A DNA stretch of 64,000 nucleotides from Tridacna crocea (GCA_943736015.1 OX031065.1:52368992-52432991); one strand, 5' to 3'. Shown: positions 26,101-30,026, counted from the stretch's first letter. Translations and numbers: made by a program. The notes: generated from the letters alone by a model not told the origin.

Positions 26101-29100
26101 GGAAAATGTCCATAAACACTTAAAAGGTCTTAGCCCAACTTAAAGATTTCTTTAGCATCATGGAGTAGAACAAGATTAGACTGCAGGGAAAATGTTTTAT
26201 ATTTTTACCAAACATCTGTGAAACTGCAAAATTTCTGCTGCTTTTCTCAACTTGAAGTTAAATGGTCCATTTCTAGATTTAAGCAATCTTGGAGTTGATA
26301 AACATGGTATGGAAGGCCTTTTAACACATTACGATACAATCATTACTTTTGACAACCCCGAGAAAGAAGCCTGTAGAAAACATTGTGGGAAAAGGAGAAA
26401 ATACTGGTCACCAGCATTTTCTCCTTTTCCCACCATGTTTTCTACCCTTCACAAAACAAATTTCAAATTTTCAGTCACTTTTATATTGTCATCTGCAAAT
26501 GCTTTCGATTTGGACAAGCCAAAAATTTTGTCATTTGGTAGTGAGCTAAAAGTTTCAGTATTATCTGATATGCACAAGGCATGATATCCCTTTCCTCCTC
26601 TTATTAGCTCCAACAAGCAGAAATGGAAGAAGCTCGACAAAGGGAAGCCAATTTGACAGCATTGGCAGCAATAGGTCCAAGAAAGAAACGAAAATTAGAC
26701 ACAACAGAATCTGTGGTATGTTTTACCGGTATTATGAAAACTCTGCTGAACCTATATACAGAGTGTTCCTAGTTTCTGAGTTTATTATTATGTATTCAGC
26801 CTATTTCCTCCTGAAAAAGATCTGATGCAAACGATTTTGAAAATACCAATGTGAAATATAGAGTGGAAAAAAAATTATATGTTGATACAACTGAAAATAT
26901 TGCGAACAAAAGGAGGAATTTATCTTGATGAGCAATTTCTCTTTTTGCACACAATGATTTCATGAGTGCTGAATTTCAAGACAAACTAAGGGCAAAAAGT
27001 AAATATTGTTCAGAGGAATGTTATTACACATTCATTTCCCCCCCTACACACACACACGCATGCTTTTTCCAGTGTTACAGGAATCGGATGATTCTAAAGA
27101 ATTATATTCTATGCTTGAATTAGGGTTATTCTCCATATTGCAGTATTTTACTTAGTGTTCAAAATATAGAATGGCCAAAGATCTGAAAAAATAAGGAAAA
27201 CAGTCACTTTTTTCATGATACAACCCTTTGACGAATAATTATGTATTAAATGTCTAAAATTTTGTTGTTTGGTAAAGAGTTAAATAAAAAAGTGTAGACA
27301 AAAGAGAAAATAATGTTTGTTGTTTTTGTAGCAGCGAAAGAAGATTTAGGAATATATGAATGGTGCTATATGGCCCATTTACCACCAGGATTGTTATTGT
27401 TGGAATAAAAAGTTGAGATGAGTTTGAAAAGATCTATGAAACAAAATGATGGAACCTCCATTGAGTTCAGTACACCCTCACCATAGATATTTCCATTATG
27501 TGATTGTACACATAGGATAGATGATAGAATAAAGTAAAAATTTCAGAGTATTTGTTGATTGAAATGAAAAAAAAAAATATGTTTTTTTTTTCAGAGTAAT
27601 ACACCAGGGTCAAACATATCTAATGGTATAGGATCTTCAACTAGGGCAGTAAGTATTTCATGTTCTTATGACAAACTATTTCATATGTATAACTATTAGC
27701 CAGATGAATAATAGTCACTCTTACAGATTGGAGATCAAAGTCTGACTGCTGATGATCTTTTTTTTGGGGGGTGGGGTATAGTGGAATCGGCCTGCCTTTC
27801 AGTGTGTCTGTCCATCCATGTGTCCGCCAGTGTACAAATAATTGCCTGTTTCTTTCAAAGCAGCAGATGTTAAGTCACATTCACTGACAGCTCTAGCTCT
27901 CACTGTTTTCACACAACATGATTTTATATTTGTGCAAGATTATACAAATTTCAAATTTTCAGTCACTTTTATTTTGTCATCTGCAAATCCTTTCGATTTG
28001 GACAAACTTAAAATTTTGTTATTTGGTAATGAGTTAAGAGTTAACCTACAGAACTTAGTGAGAGGGCTTAATATCATCTACTTTCTGGACATGTTTTCAT
28101 GTATTTGACTGGACTTTATATTGATAAATCACAAGCATATTTCGGAGTCATCAGCTGTAAATTCTTTTTTTCCCTTTACAACACAATCCTGAATTTAACC
28201 CATTACCAAACGACAATATTATAGACTTGCCCAAATTCAAAGCATTTGCAGACGACATAATAAAAGTGACTGAAAAATTAGAATTGTTTTGTGAAGGGTA
28301 GAAAACATTGTGGGAAAAGGAGAAAATGCTGGTTACCAGCATTTTCTCCTTTTTCCACAATGTTTTCTAAAGGCTTCTTTCTCGGGGGCGTCAAAAGTAG
28401 GGATTGTGTGGTAATGGGTTAATGACCATGGCAGAGGAGCCTTTTTAAAAGTTTTTGGGAAAAGGTGAAAATTCTAGCAAACCACATTTTCTTCTTTCTC
28501 CCACAATGTTTTCTACCCTTTTAATGACACTGTGAAAGAAACCTTTTGAAAACATTATGGGAAAAAGAGAAAGTGCTGGTAACCAGCATTTTCTCCTTTT
28601 CCCACATTGTTTTCAGCCCTTCCCAAAACAAAATTCAATTCTCTTTTCAAAGTTACTTTTGTTTTGTCATCTGCAAATGCTTTCAATCTGAACCATTCTT
28701 AAATATTTTGTTTCGTAAAGACTTAACCAAAAAAAAAAGCAAAATTTATCTTCTGCAAAAGCTTTGAATTTGGACTGGTGTAGAATGATGTTGATTGTTA
28801 ACCCATTAACACACGAGAAAAATTTAGACTGGTCCAAATTGAAAGCGTTTGCAGACGACAAAATAAAAGTGACTGAAAAATTGAAATTTGTTCTGGAAAG
28901 GGTAGAAAACACTGTGGGAAAAGGAGAAAATGCTGGTTACCAGCATTTTCTCCTTTTCCCACAGGGTTTTCAAAAGGCTTCTTTCTCAGGGGCCTCAAAA
29001 GTAGGGATTATGTGGTAAAGGGTTAAATGGTTAACAGAATTAACCCATTACCACACAATCCCTACTTTTGACGCCCCTGAGAAAGATGCCTTTAGAAAAC

Positions 29101-29650
29101 GTGGAAAAAAGAGAAAATGCTGGTACCAGCATTTTCTCCTTTTCCCACAGTGTTTCCTACCCTTCACAAAACAAATTTCAAATTTTCATTCAGTTCTATT
29201 TTGACATCTACAAATGCTTTGGATTTGGACAAGTCTAAAATATTGTAGTTTGGTAATGAGTTAACAGAATCAACCCTTTCCCAAACGACAAATTTTAGAC
29301 TCTTCCAAACCCAAAGAGTTTGCAGACGACAATTTTAAATCCAATAGAAATATCAGAAAGTTCTCCAAATGGGTAGAAAACACTGAGAAAAGGAGAAATT
29401 CATCGTTACGAGCAATTTCTCCTTTTCCCACAGTGTTTTCAAAAGGCTTTTACTGCAGACACGTAAAAACAAGGGTTTGTTTGGGAAAGGGTTAATCAGC
29501 CTTATGATATTAGTTTTAATATCTTTGTTTTCTTTTCAGTCCCTACGACCAAGAATAAAGAGAGTCAACCTCAGGGACCTTTTGTTTTTAATGGAACAAG
29601 ACCGAACTCTCAGTAAATCCAATCTATTATATAGAACGTTGTTGAGGTGA
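1149..29650 (+). CDS. TAF4: TAF4, TFIID subunit 4 (whole gene, 14 coding exons)
   Basis: TAF4 is a core scaffold subunit of the general transcription factor TFIID in the nucleus. It pairs with TAF12 through a histone fold and contacts activators through its TAFH domain. Joining the 14 exons gives 915 codons with every splice phase consistent. Order: conserved N-terminus with DESVVNALVASLESRLAS (about residues 14-31, matching the vertebrate N-terminal block); Ser/Asn/Thr-rich low-complexity region to about 345; TVTLPPGIVSSQVLMKNGQL (about 347-366); TAFH domain about 474-560 (MLDNVKKCKNFLSTLIKLA ... SSPQPYLVPFLKKSLP); histone-fold TAF4 domain about 665-765 (GVNLSEESRNILATNAE ... VNLVSHATQERLRHIVEKL); charged helix about 770-845; basic NLS GPRKKRKLD; conserved end RIKRVNLRDLLFLMEQ. 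It is somewhat shorter than human TAF4 because the N-terminal region is shorter and is Asn/Ser-rich rather than Ala/Gln-rich. Family identity is very secure. TAF4 versus a TAF4B paralogue cannot be separated, because invertebrates normally have one gene. Confidence 0.97.
2184..2885 (+). other. Start of TAF4 intron 1, no recognisable element
   Basis: About 700 bases between the exon 1 donor and the first TTAA MITE. AT-rich, with no coding potential and no repeat I can identify. Confidence 0.6.
2886..3112 (+). mobile_element. Family 1 TTAA palindromic MITE
   Basis: Reference description of the family. A 225-230 bp element lies between TTAA sites. Terminal inverted repeats are TTAACYCWTTACCAMACRAY. 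The two flanking arms differ from each other: one contains CCCTGAGAAAGAAGCC and the other TCGTCTGCAAATGCTTTCAA. The centre is a palindrome with arms GAAAACATTGTGGGAAAAGG followed by AGAAAATGCTGGT, mirrored with almost no loop. Orientation '+' means the CTGAGAAAGAAGCC arm comes first. No ORF encodes a transposase. The TTAA target and CCC-type termini suggest mobilisation by a piggyBac-like transposase (inference). In this copy the right TTAA has become TTGA. Confidence 0.85.
3547..3738. mobile_element. Family 3 foldback MITE (GAGGGAGTGAT termini)
   Basis: A nearly perfect inverted repeat whose outer parts read CCAGATAGAGGGAGTGATTT and ACTCCCTCTTATCTGGAGC. The centre is GAATCGTCTCATTGAGACGATTC, flanked by CTATGTTGTGGGTACTCATT arms. 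Other copies are at 6197, 25162 and 49612, with halves at 7346 and 13853. A TA flank at the 25162 copy hints at a Tc1/mariner-type target. Confidence 0.75.
3822..4048 (-). mobile_element. Family 1 TTAA MITE
   Basis: Full-length copy in reverse orientation with an intact central palindrome (AATGCTGGTTACCAGCATT). Both TTAA ends are mutated (left CAAC, right TCAA), which suggests an older insertion. Confidence 0.8.
4529..4734 (+). mobile_element. Family 1 TTAA MITE, core lost
   Basis: Both TTAA ends and outer arms are present. The left half of the palindrome is missing, so the hairpin cannot form. Confidence 0.75.
4815..4936 (+). mobile_element. Family 1 MITE, right-half fragment
   Basis: Contains the GTTGTCTGC arm and the CATGTGGTAAAGG terminus only. 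It abuts the family 2 copy that follows. Confidence 0.55.
4933..5119 (+). mobile_element. Family 2 TTAA MITE, core deleted
   Basis: Has the family 2 outer arms (CTCCATAGATACTCATTTCT at left, TAGAGATACCATAGAAATGC at right) but the central palindrome is reduced to a single AACATTGTGGCAAAAGG arm. It shares its right TTAA with the next element. Confidence 0.75.
5116..5343 (-). mobile_element. Family 1 TTAA MITE
   Basis: Full copy with a perfect central palindrome of about 32 bp per arm. It is joined head to tail with the preceding family 2 element through one shared TTAA. Confidence 0.85.
5474..5842. mobile_element. Family 2 / family 1 chimeric MITE
   Basis: Begins as a complete family 2 element with the core GAAATTGCTCGTGACGAGCAATTTC. 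After ATAGAAATGCCTCAAATG it continues as the inner and right part of a family 1 variant (second palindrome, then GGTAAAGGGTTAA). The chimera carries two successive palindromes. Confidence 0.75.
5839..6065 (+). mobile_element. Family 1 TTAA MITE
   Basis: Full copy with the palindrome intact except for one missing base. It shares TTAA with the chimera on its left. The right end has mutated to TCAA. Confidence 0.85.
6197..6381. mobile_element. Family 3 foldback MITE
   Basis: Second copy of the GAGGGAGTGAT foldback. The centre is AGAATCATCTCATCGAGACG; the right terminus reads CTTATCTGGGGCTCTGTA. Confidence 0.7.
6460..6860. mobile_element. Decayed family 1 MITE fragments
   Basis: Two degenerate cores (GAAAATGCTGTTAACCAGCA near 6490 and TGATTACCAGCATTTTCTCC near 6810) and one arm are recognisable. 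No complete element can be drawn. Confidence 0.5.
6872..7100 (+). mobile_element. Family 1 TTAA MITE
   Basis: Full copy with a perfect core palindrome. The right TTAA has mutated to GTAA. Confidence 0.85.
7226..7432. mobile_element. Chimera of family 4 left half and family 3 right half
   Basis: The left part is the family 4 foldback (CTATTCACCAGC through TGGCTAAACC and its mirror). At about 7346 it switches to the right arm of family 3 (TGAGTACCCACAACATAGGG to CACTCCCTCTATCTGGAGC). The element stops about 24 bases before the exon 2 acceptor. Confidence 0.65.
7457..7567 (+). CDS. TAF4: TAF4 exon 2
   Basis: 37 codons, phase 0 to 0, acceptor ATTTTCAG|GGC and donor AGT|GTGAGTA. Encodes GTVTLPPGIVSSQVLMKNGQ and the following hydrophobic/Gln stretch, a segment well conserved in TAF4 upstream of TAFH. 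Without this exon the reading frame is kept, so skipping would be tolerated. Confidence 0.92.
7894..8122 (+). mobile_element. Family 2 TTAA palindromic MITE
   Basis: Reference description of family 2. A roughly 229 bp element lies between TTAA sites, with termini TTAACCCTTTACYCCATA. The centre is GAAATTGCTCGTAACGAGCAATTTC, flanked by stem arms GAAAACACTGTGGCAAAAGG. The stem is close to that of family 1 (GTGGGAAAAGG), but the outer arms (ATAGATACTCATTTCTACGC and AGAAACAACTTCATCCTTGC) and the core are different. Confidence 0.85.
8135..8452 (+). repeat. tRNA-derived SINE with conserved mollusc-type tail
   Basis: Contains a B-box GGTTCGATCC at about 8190. The 3' part ends ATAACTGAAATTATGTTG then TTAAACACCATACAACCAAT, the type of tail I recall from bivalve SINEs of the Meta-SINE group (recollection, not a search). 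Confidence 0.6.
8520..8748 (+). mobile_element. Family 2 TTAA MITE
   Basis: Full copy with the palindromic core TTGCTCGTGACGAGCAA and both TTAA ends kept. Confidence 0.85.
8907..10504 (+). repeat. Tandem-repeat element with inverted ends, about 8 units of roughly 167 bp
   Basis: Begins AGCTCACCTGAGCACAACGT and ends TCAGGTGAGCGATCCAGGGC, then a GGGCCATCTTGGCCC hairpin and TCTTGTTT. Between these lie about eight imperfect units, each starting near AATTCTTCTTCTCTGAAACC (about 9158, 9327, 9491, 9658, 9827, 9988, 10156, 10327) and containing AAGAAACATGGCTCTGGTGA. Units are noncoding; short ORFs in them are by-products of the repeat. Ends of this type are widespread in bivalve introns. Confidence 0.75.
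10640..10892 (+). CDS. TAF4: TAF4 exon 3
   Basis: Starts after TTTTATTCAG|CAT, phase 0, and encodes HPNSPASQRLPSGQILIQPG followed by a Gln/Val-rich stretch ending GPVGH. The donor is inferred at CATG|GTGATT because exon 4 needs one base carried over (phase 1); the length of 253 fits exactly. The donor is weaker than the others. Another nearby GT is possible but would break the TAFH frame. Confidence 0.85.
10984..11213 (-). mobile_element. Family 1 TTAA MITE
   Basis: Full copy. The palindrome has a few mismatches (CTGGTTTCCAG core, AACAGCG stem) and the right end has mutated to TTAC. A (CT)-rich low-complexity tract at about 11369-11446 follows after a short MITE-like fragment. Confidence 0.8.
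11667..11892 (-). mobile_element. Family 1 TTAA MITE
   Basis: Full copy with both TTAA ends and one core mismatch (AAAGCTGGTTACCAGCATT). Confidence 0.85.
11995..12128 (+). CDS. TAF4: TAF4 exon 4 (TAFH domain, first half)
   Basis: Acceptor TTTTATCAG|CTGC after a T-rich tract, phase 1; donor ATA|GTAAGTA, phase 0. Encodes AANQQQMLDNVKKCKNFL and on to SVRDLIQGLI, matching the TAFH (NHR1/ETO) four-helix domain that binds activators and E-proteins. Confidence 0.95.
12146..12374 (-). mobile_element. Family 1 TTAA MITE, aged
   Basis: Begins only about 18 bases after the exon 4 donor. The arms are diverged, the core is GAAAATGCTGGTTACCAGTA, and the right TTAA is kept. Confidence 0.7.
12399..12605 (-). 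mobile_element. Family 1 TTAA MITE, half palindrome deleted
   Basis: Both TTAA ends are present. After GAAAATGCTGGTTA the mirror half is lost, leaving AATGTTTTTGTAAAGGC. Deletion of one hairpin arm is a common fate for such palindromes. Confidence 0.75.
12679..12908 (+). mobile_element. Family 1 TTAA MITE
   Basis: Full copy with a mutated right end (TTAT) and several stem mismatches. Confidence 0.8.
13243..13471 (-). mobile_element. Family 1 TTAA MITE
   Basis: Full copy with a near-perfect palindrome. It shares its right TTAA with the next copy, which is in the opposite orientation. Confidence 0.85.
13468..13692 (+). mobile_element. Family 1 TTAA MITE next to exon 5
   Basis: Inverted neighbour of the previous copy. 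Its right end (GTGTGGTAAACTT) is about 20 bases upstream of the exon 5 acceptor, so the branch point of intron 4 probably lies in or at the edge of the MITE. Confidence 0.8.
13712..13801 (+). CDS. TAF4: TAF4 exon 5 (TAFH domain, second half)
   Basis: 30 codons, phase 0 to 0, acceptor TCTTGCTAG|GAT and donor AAG|GTAAAAT. Encodes DGKLQPELFTERLQKELKSS and PQPYLVPFLK, the signature end of TAFH. Confidence 0.96.
13853..13932. mobile_element. Family 3 foldback MITE, left half
   Basis: Only one arm remains (GAGAGGGAGTGATGG to GTACTCGTTAGAATTGTCTC). The mirror half is absent. Confidence 0.6.
14072..14466. mobile_element. MITE with CTGTGAAAAGGGGGCT inverted ends
   Basis: The left end TTCTGTGAAAAGGGGGCT is mirrored by AGCCCCCTTTTCACAGAG at right, about 395 bp apart. 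Internal sequence includes the AGGTCAGCTGTGCAGGCTGA block seen in other short repeats (33146, 47722, 55402). Related half-elements ending AGCCCCCTTTTGCCAGAGC occur near 23630 and 33829. Confidence 0.6.
14492..14626 (+). CDS. TAF4: TAF4 exon 6
   Basis: 45 codons, phase 0 to 0, acceptor TTTTCACAG|AAA and donor CAG|GTATGTA. Encodes KSLPLLRQSLLSNKMSIDGV and then a polar linker ending SIHHTQ. The first residues complete the LKKSLPxLRQ helix end of TAFH. Confidence 0.94.
14710..14938 (+). mobile_element. Family 1 TTAA MITE
   Basis: Full copy. The left TTAA has mutated to ATAA and the right is intact; the palindrome has two mismatches. Confidence 0.8.
14972..15188 (-). mobile_element. Family 1 MITE, 'GTGGCTCAAATGGTG' subfamily
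   Basis: The arm has GTGGCTCATATGGTGCA in place of the usual GTGACTGAAAAATTG. The same subfamily recurs at 30027, 37758 and 46166. The core is AAAATGCTGGTTATAAGCAT. Confidence 0.75.
15205..15375 (+). repeat. tRNA-derived SINE fragment
   Basis: tRNA-like head: GTAGAGCGATGGTATTGTAG (A-box region) and GAGGTTCGAGGTTCGATAGC (B-box region) at normal tRNA spacing. No acceptor-stem pairing, so it is not a functional tRNA. Confidence 0.5.
15662..16283 (-). mobile_element. hAT-like deletion derivative (622 bp)
   Basis: Perfect 19-bp terminal inverted repeats CAGTGTTGTGCCTAGGCCA. CAG-type termini and an internal reading frame resembling the N-terminus of hAT-type zinc-finger proteins support the hAT superfamily. 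A clean 8-bp target duplication is not visible (CTGTAATA against ATAATACA), so the superfamily call is moderate. It lies in TAF4 intron 6, 64 bases before exon 7. Confidence 0.65.
15708..16013 (-). pseudogene. N-terminal fragment of a hAT/ZNF-type transposase
   Basis: 101-residue frame from ATG at 16013. It has an acidic Ser/Thr-rich part and then RKFQKNWLVVTKVGWKYD, which resembles the RKFQxxWLxxFPWLxYD motif preceding the TTF/BED-like zinc finger of ZNF862/KIAA1586-type hAT proteins. The zinc finger and DDE catalytic domain are absent: the frame ends at the right terminal repeat region. Non-functional remnant. Confidence 0.5.
16348..16580 (+). CDS. TAF4: TAF4 exon 7
   Basis: Acceptor CCCTTCTAG|AAT, phase 0; donor TTAAA|GTAAGTA leaves two bases (phase 2). 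Encodes a Ser/Thr/Pro linker (NVPKTAGTSNLSTKPTSTHQ ...) ending in basic HKEKKKFESLK just before the histone-fold domain. Confidence 0.94.
16619..16822. mobile_element. Family 4 foldback MITE (GGGCCC-ATTCACCAA ends)
   Basis: Reference description. An approximately 200 bp full-length inverted repeat has ends GGGCCCATATTCACCAACCA and GACTGGTGAATATGGACCC. The centre is TGGCTAAACC-ATTT-GGTTTAGCCA, flanked by AAGTAACACTACTTCTGATT arms. Other copies are at 24835, 30328, 48633 and 50086, with a half at 7226. Confidence 0.75.
17189..17456 (-). pseudogene. Mariner-like transposase fragment
   Basis: On the minus strand the frame reads FKLGKYLSEIKNDLEKD, stop, then VESAFKNLICINEVDWFKHE, SKSGCPSMSVTDKIITDVEQ and HVIQDHRDTVRKTA. 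This follows the order of the mariner N-terminal helix-turn-helix region (FKLGKs ... WFKrF ... SGRPStSvTdenI ... DrRlTireIA). An in-frame TAA and loss of everything downstream make it a dead fragment. No terminal repeats were found around it. Confidence 0.65.
17640..17720 (+). repeat. Simple repeat (TTTA)n / (TTTG)n
   Basis: Runs of TTTA and then six or seven TTTG units directly before a SINE. May be the tail of an earlier insertion or SINE-associated. Confidence 0.8.
17720..17925 (+). repeat. SINE with conserved tail
   Basis: B-box-like GGGTTCAAGCC near 17749, then TGGGCAAGGCACTTC, and a 3' end CAGTGATATTTCTGAAATAA followed by AAAACACCATTCAAACAAAC. The tail is shared in type with the 8135 copy. 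Confidence 0.6.
18872..19003 (+). pseudogene. Harbinger nuclease, N-terminal fragment
   Basis: From the ATG at 18872 the frame gives MDNVQALNVLNFGFLHFLLE and then RRKPRTCWVRKYL. The Arg-rich block followed by WVRxYL matches the RRRRxWVRPWLxRR start of HARBI1-type transposases. After about residue 44 the frame runs antisense into the MADF gene, so the join is a deletion junction and the DDE domain is lost. Confidence 0.55.
19004..19510 (-). CDS. MADF-like DNA-binding protein of the Harbinger element
   Basis: 168 residues from ATG at 19510; the frame is open further upstream but has no ATG there. Basic start PPRKRRN, then a long acidic Ser/Glu-rich region, then a MADF-like C-terminal domain: DQQEAMVEWLKTHEVLYNKK (about 95-114), WNSLRTRYTKLKKMKSGNGA (about 123-142) and HWVLNNFSFLAPF (about 150-162). 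Harbinger elements use such a protein to bind their ends and import the nuclease. Compared with a normal MADF domain, about 25 residues between YKD and TWNSLRTRY (the middle helix) are missing without frame loss, so function is doubtful. Confidence 0.6.
   Translation of the reverse strand: MPPRKRRNTQMLHMKAAPTKSQSTCSSEATPNHPQDSEPSEPIAENRSEENERAVSPEPSDDSSSNSESQMSEGNAEQSQKPALKKTKTYTNLTMDQQEAMVEWLKTHEVLYNKKLESYKDTWNSLRTRYTKLKKMKSGNGAPEHSERDHWVLNNFSFLAPFTYEVRF
20205..20374 (+). CDS. TAF4: TAF4 exon 8 (histone fold, first part)
   Basis: Acceptor TTACCACAG|GGA, phase 2; donor ATTG|GTAAGTT, phase 1. Encodes DDDDINDVATMGGVNLSEES, then ILATNAEYIGTQIRSCKDEA and FLFHGPLLSRIT, the beginning of the TAF4 domain that pairs with TAF12. 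Confidence 0.96.
20639..21090 (-). mobile_element. Family 1 TTAA MITE (host of a nested copy)
   Basis: The outer copy starts TTAAACTCTTTACC at 20639, breaks at CTCAAAAGTTTAA (about 20729), and resumes at 20959 with TTTGCATTGGGAAG through its own palindrome (GCTGGTTATTAGC) to about 21090. Confidence 0.75.
20730..20958 (-). mobile_element. Family 1 TTAA MITE nested in another copy
   Basis: A complete copy flanked by TTAA on both sides, inserted into a TTAA formed inside the older copy at 20639-21090. Core palindrome near perfect. Confidence 0.85.
21118..21290 (-). mobile_element. Family 1 MITE, degenerate
   Basis: Left terminus TTAACTCTTTCC and the TTGTCCAAATT arm are recognisable. The palindrome has mostly gone. 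Confidence 0.5.
21543..21673 (+). CDS. TAF4: TAF4 exon 9 (histone fold, second part)
   Basis: Acceptor TTGTTTCAG|CAA, phase 1; donor AAA|GTGAGTG, phase 0. Encodes ANKHGISEVPTDVVNLVSHA then TQERLRHIVEKLSTIAEQR, the most conserved stretch of TAF4. The continuing intron sequence is open in frame and then enters a MITE. Confidence 0.96.
21693..21923 (+). mobile_element. Family 1 TTAA MITE next to exon 9
   Basis: Starts 20 bases after the exon 9 donor. The left arm is the variant TTTTACGGGTCAGGAATAGA; palindrome with one mismatch. Shares its right TTAA with the next copy. Confidence 0.85.
21920..22147 (-). mobile_element. Family 1 TTAA MITE
   Basis: Inverted neighbour of the previous copy, joined through one TTAA. 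Perfect core TGCTGGTAACCAGCA. Confidence 0.85.
22200..23005 (+). repeat. Second tandem-repeat element, ends at exon 10
   Basis: Four or five imperfect units of roughly 150 bp, each with TGTTTGTCTTGATGATACCT and a GGTCAATAACTAG-like block. It ends CAGGTGAGTGACTTCAGGGC, then GGCCATCATGACCC and TCTTGTTTTCT, like the element at 8907-10504. The last bases form the pyrimidine tract of the exon 10 acceptor. The left boundary is unclear. Confidence 0.6.
23018..23143 (+). CDS. TAF4: TAF4 exon 10
   Basis: 42 codons, phase 0 to 0, acceptor TCTGTTACAG|ATA, donor AAG|GTATTGT. Encodes INDKFEPSVDVKSQLKFLEE and MERKRHDEQEKEMLRRAAK, corresponding to the conserved RAQLKFFEQLDQIEKQRKDE helix of TAF4. Confidence 0.95.
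23273..23492 (+). mobile_element. Family 1 TTAA MITE, core shortened
   Basis: Both TTAA ends are present. Part of the centre (AATGCTGGT) is lost, leaving GGAGAAACCAGCATTTTC. Confidence 0.75.
23651..23912. mobile_element. Family 5 foldback MITE, decayed copy
   Basis: Ends resemble the better copy at 53137: AAAGTGCATTCAGGTATTTG with GCGTAAAGTG at left and GTCCGAATGCCCCTTTTGGC at right. Confidence 0.55.
24373..24602 (-). mobile_element. Family 1 TTAA MITE
   Basis: Full copy with both TTAA ends. The arm is variant (AACAAATTCAATGTGACTC); the core is intact. Confidence 0.8.
24760..24816 (+). CDS. TAF4: TAF4 exon 11
   Basis: A 57-base exon of 19 codons, phase 0 to 0, acceptor TATTTCTAG|AGT, donor GAT|GTAAGTG. 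Encodes SRTKHEDPEHLKLKQRAKD, aligned to SRSRQEDPEQLRLKQKAKE of vertebrate TAF4. Confidence 0.95.
24835..25016. mobile_element. Family 4 foldback MITE
   Basis: Starts about 19 bases after the exon 11 donor. Arms GTATTCACCAACTATT and GAATGAATGGTGAATACGGG; the centre is partly deleted. Confidence 0.7.
25162..25357. mobile_element. Family 3 foldback MITE
   Basis: Well-preserved copy with TA at both outer edges (CATA|CACAGCTCC and GGTCTG|TACC). Centre AGAATTGTCTCATCGAGACA. Confidence 0.75.
25533..25761 (+). mobile_element. Family 1 TTAA MITE
   Basis: Full copy with both TTAA ends. The core palindrome TGCTGGTAACCAGCA is perfect. Confidence 0.85.
26321..26548 (+). mobile_element. Family 1 TTAA MITE
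   Basis: Full copy; core AATACTGGTCACCAGCATT. The right end has mutated to CTAA. It lies 59 bases before exon 12. Confidence 0.85.
26608..26715 (+). CDS. TAF4: TAF4 exon 12 (NLS)
   Basis: 36 codons, phase 0 to 0, acceptor CTTATTAG|CTC, donor GTG|GTATGTT. Encodes LQQAEMEEARQREANLTALA and AIGPRKKRKLDTTESV. The GPRKKRK block is a classical basic nuclear localisation signal and is conserved in TAF4. Confidence 0.96.
26716..27594 (+). other. TAF4 intron 12: mostly unassigned
   Basis: Apart from a 37-base family 1 right-end fragment (27246-27282), a degenerate hairpin-like patch near 26880-26960 and a short (CA)n run near 27045, nothing is recognisable. Confidence 0.55.
27595..27648 (+). CDS. TAF4: TAF4 exon 13
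   Basis: A 54-base exon, phase 0 to 0, acceptor TTTTTTTCAG|AGT, donor GCA|GTAAGTA. Encodes SNTPGSNISNGIGSSTRA, the flexible Ser/Gly linker between the NLS and the C-terminal conserved block. Skipping it would keep frame. Confidence 0.9.
27943..28037 (+). mobile_element. Family 1 MITE, right-half fragment
   Basis: Holds TTTCAAATTTTCAGTCAC to GGTAATGAGTTAA. The palindrome and left arm are absent. Confidence 0.65.
28172..28525 (+). mobile_element. Family 1 MITE split by a nested copy
   Basis: CCCTTTACAACACAATCC and GAATTTTAATGACC are the left arm of an older copy, split at TTAA by 28195-28422. Its degenerate palindrome follows (GGGAAAAGGTGAAAATTC), ending at TTTTCTACCC, where another copy continues. 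Confidence 0.65.
28195..28422 (-). mobile_element. Family 1 TTAA MITE, nested
   Basis: Complete copy with TTAA on both sides and a core palindrome near perfect, inserted in an older copy at TTAA. Confidence 0.85.
28522..28728 (+). mobile_element. Family 1 MITE, left end missing
   Basis: Starts at TTTTAATGACACTGTG (inner left arm) fused to the previous copy, and runs through the palindrome to CGTAAAGACTTAA. Confidence 0.7.
28798..29026 (-). mobile_element. Family 1 TTAA MITE
   Basis: Full copy, both TTAA ends, palindrome with one or two mismatches (CCCACAGGGTTTTC). Confidence 0.85.
29040..29264 (+). mobile_element. Family 1 TTAA MITE
   Basis: Opposite orientation to its neighbour. The palindrome is slightly shortened (TGCTGGTACCAGCA) and the left stem is damaged (GAAAACGTGGAAAA). 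Confidence 0.8.
29270..29495 (-). mobile_element. Family 1/2 recombinant TTAA MITE
   Basis: Outer ends are a third type (TCAACCCTTTCCCAAACGAC, AAGGGTTTGTTTGGGAAAGG). The stem is family 1 (CTCCTTTTCCCACAG) but the core is the family 2 type (TCGTTACGAGCAATTT). It ends 44 bases before exon 14. A better copy is at 42330. Confidence 0.75.
29540..29650 (+). CDS. TAF4: TAF4 exon 14 (terminal)
   Basis: Acceptor TTCTTTTCAG|TCC, phase 0; 36 codons and TGA. Encodes SLRPRIKRVNLRDLLFLMEQ and then DRTLSKSNLLYRTLLR, matching the RITRVNLRDLIFCLENER ... LLYKAFLK end of vertebrate TAF4. No canonical AATAAA lies in the next 1.5 kb. Candidates at about 31553 and 33109 are too far away to assign with confidence. 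Confidence 0.96.
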   Translation, partial: SLRPRIKRVNLRDLLFLMEQDRTLSKSNLLYRTLLR

Positions 29651-30026
29651 AACTTAGCTTAGGTGTAGCATAGCAACAGTTTCCATAGTGATGTGCTGAC
29701 TGGAAGACATCTTCTGTGATACAAAATGGCAGTGATCGTCTGTGTATAGATTCCTGTGAAAGATTAAGTTAAACCTAAAGTCTTGAATAATCCTGTGCTC
29801 TAAAGTGTCGAGAGAGAGAGCCTTTTGCAAATATGTCGGAAATAGGTGGATTGCTTGTAAAAAGTACTTTCTCCTTTTCTCGCAGTGCTTTCTACATGTA
29901 TGTACGGATTTCTGGTGGTATTGTCATTGTTGAGTAGTCTAAAATTTCTAAAATTGGAAAGGGATAAAGTGCTAAAGAAATGGATATTTTCAAGCTGAAA
30001 TGAAATCTCTCCCATTTTGTCCAAAT

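Noticed and set aside
28764-29018. Many 60-100 residue ORFs containing ENIVGKGENAGNQHFLLFPQ or the reverse-strand equivalent
   Set aside because: They are translations of the MITE palindrome, open on both strands because of its composition. They share no start, vary in frame, and sit in introns or intergenic MITEs. Not protein-coding genes.
29800-29970. Possible MITE remnant in the TAF4 3' flank
   Set aside because: Only AGCCTTTTGCAAA and CTCCTTTTCTCGCAGTGC are similar. No ends or palindrome can be placed.
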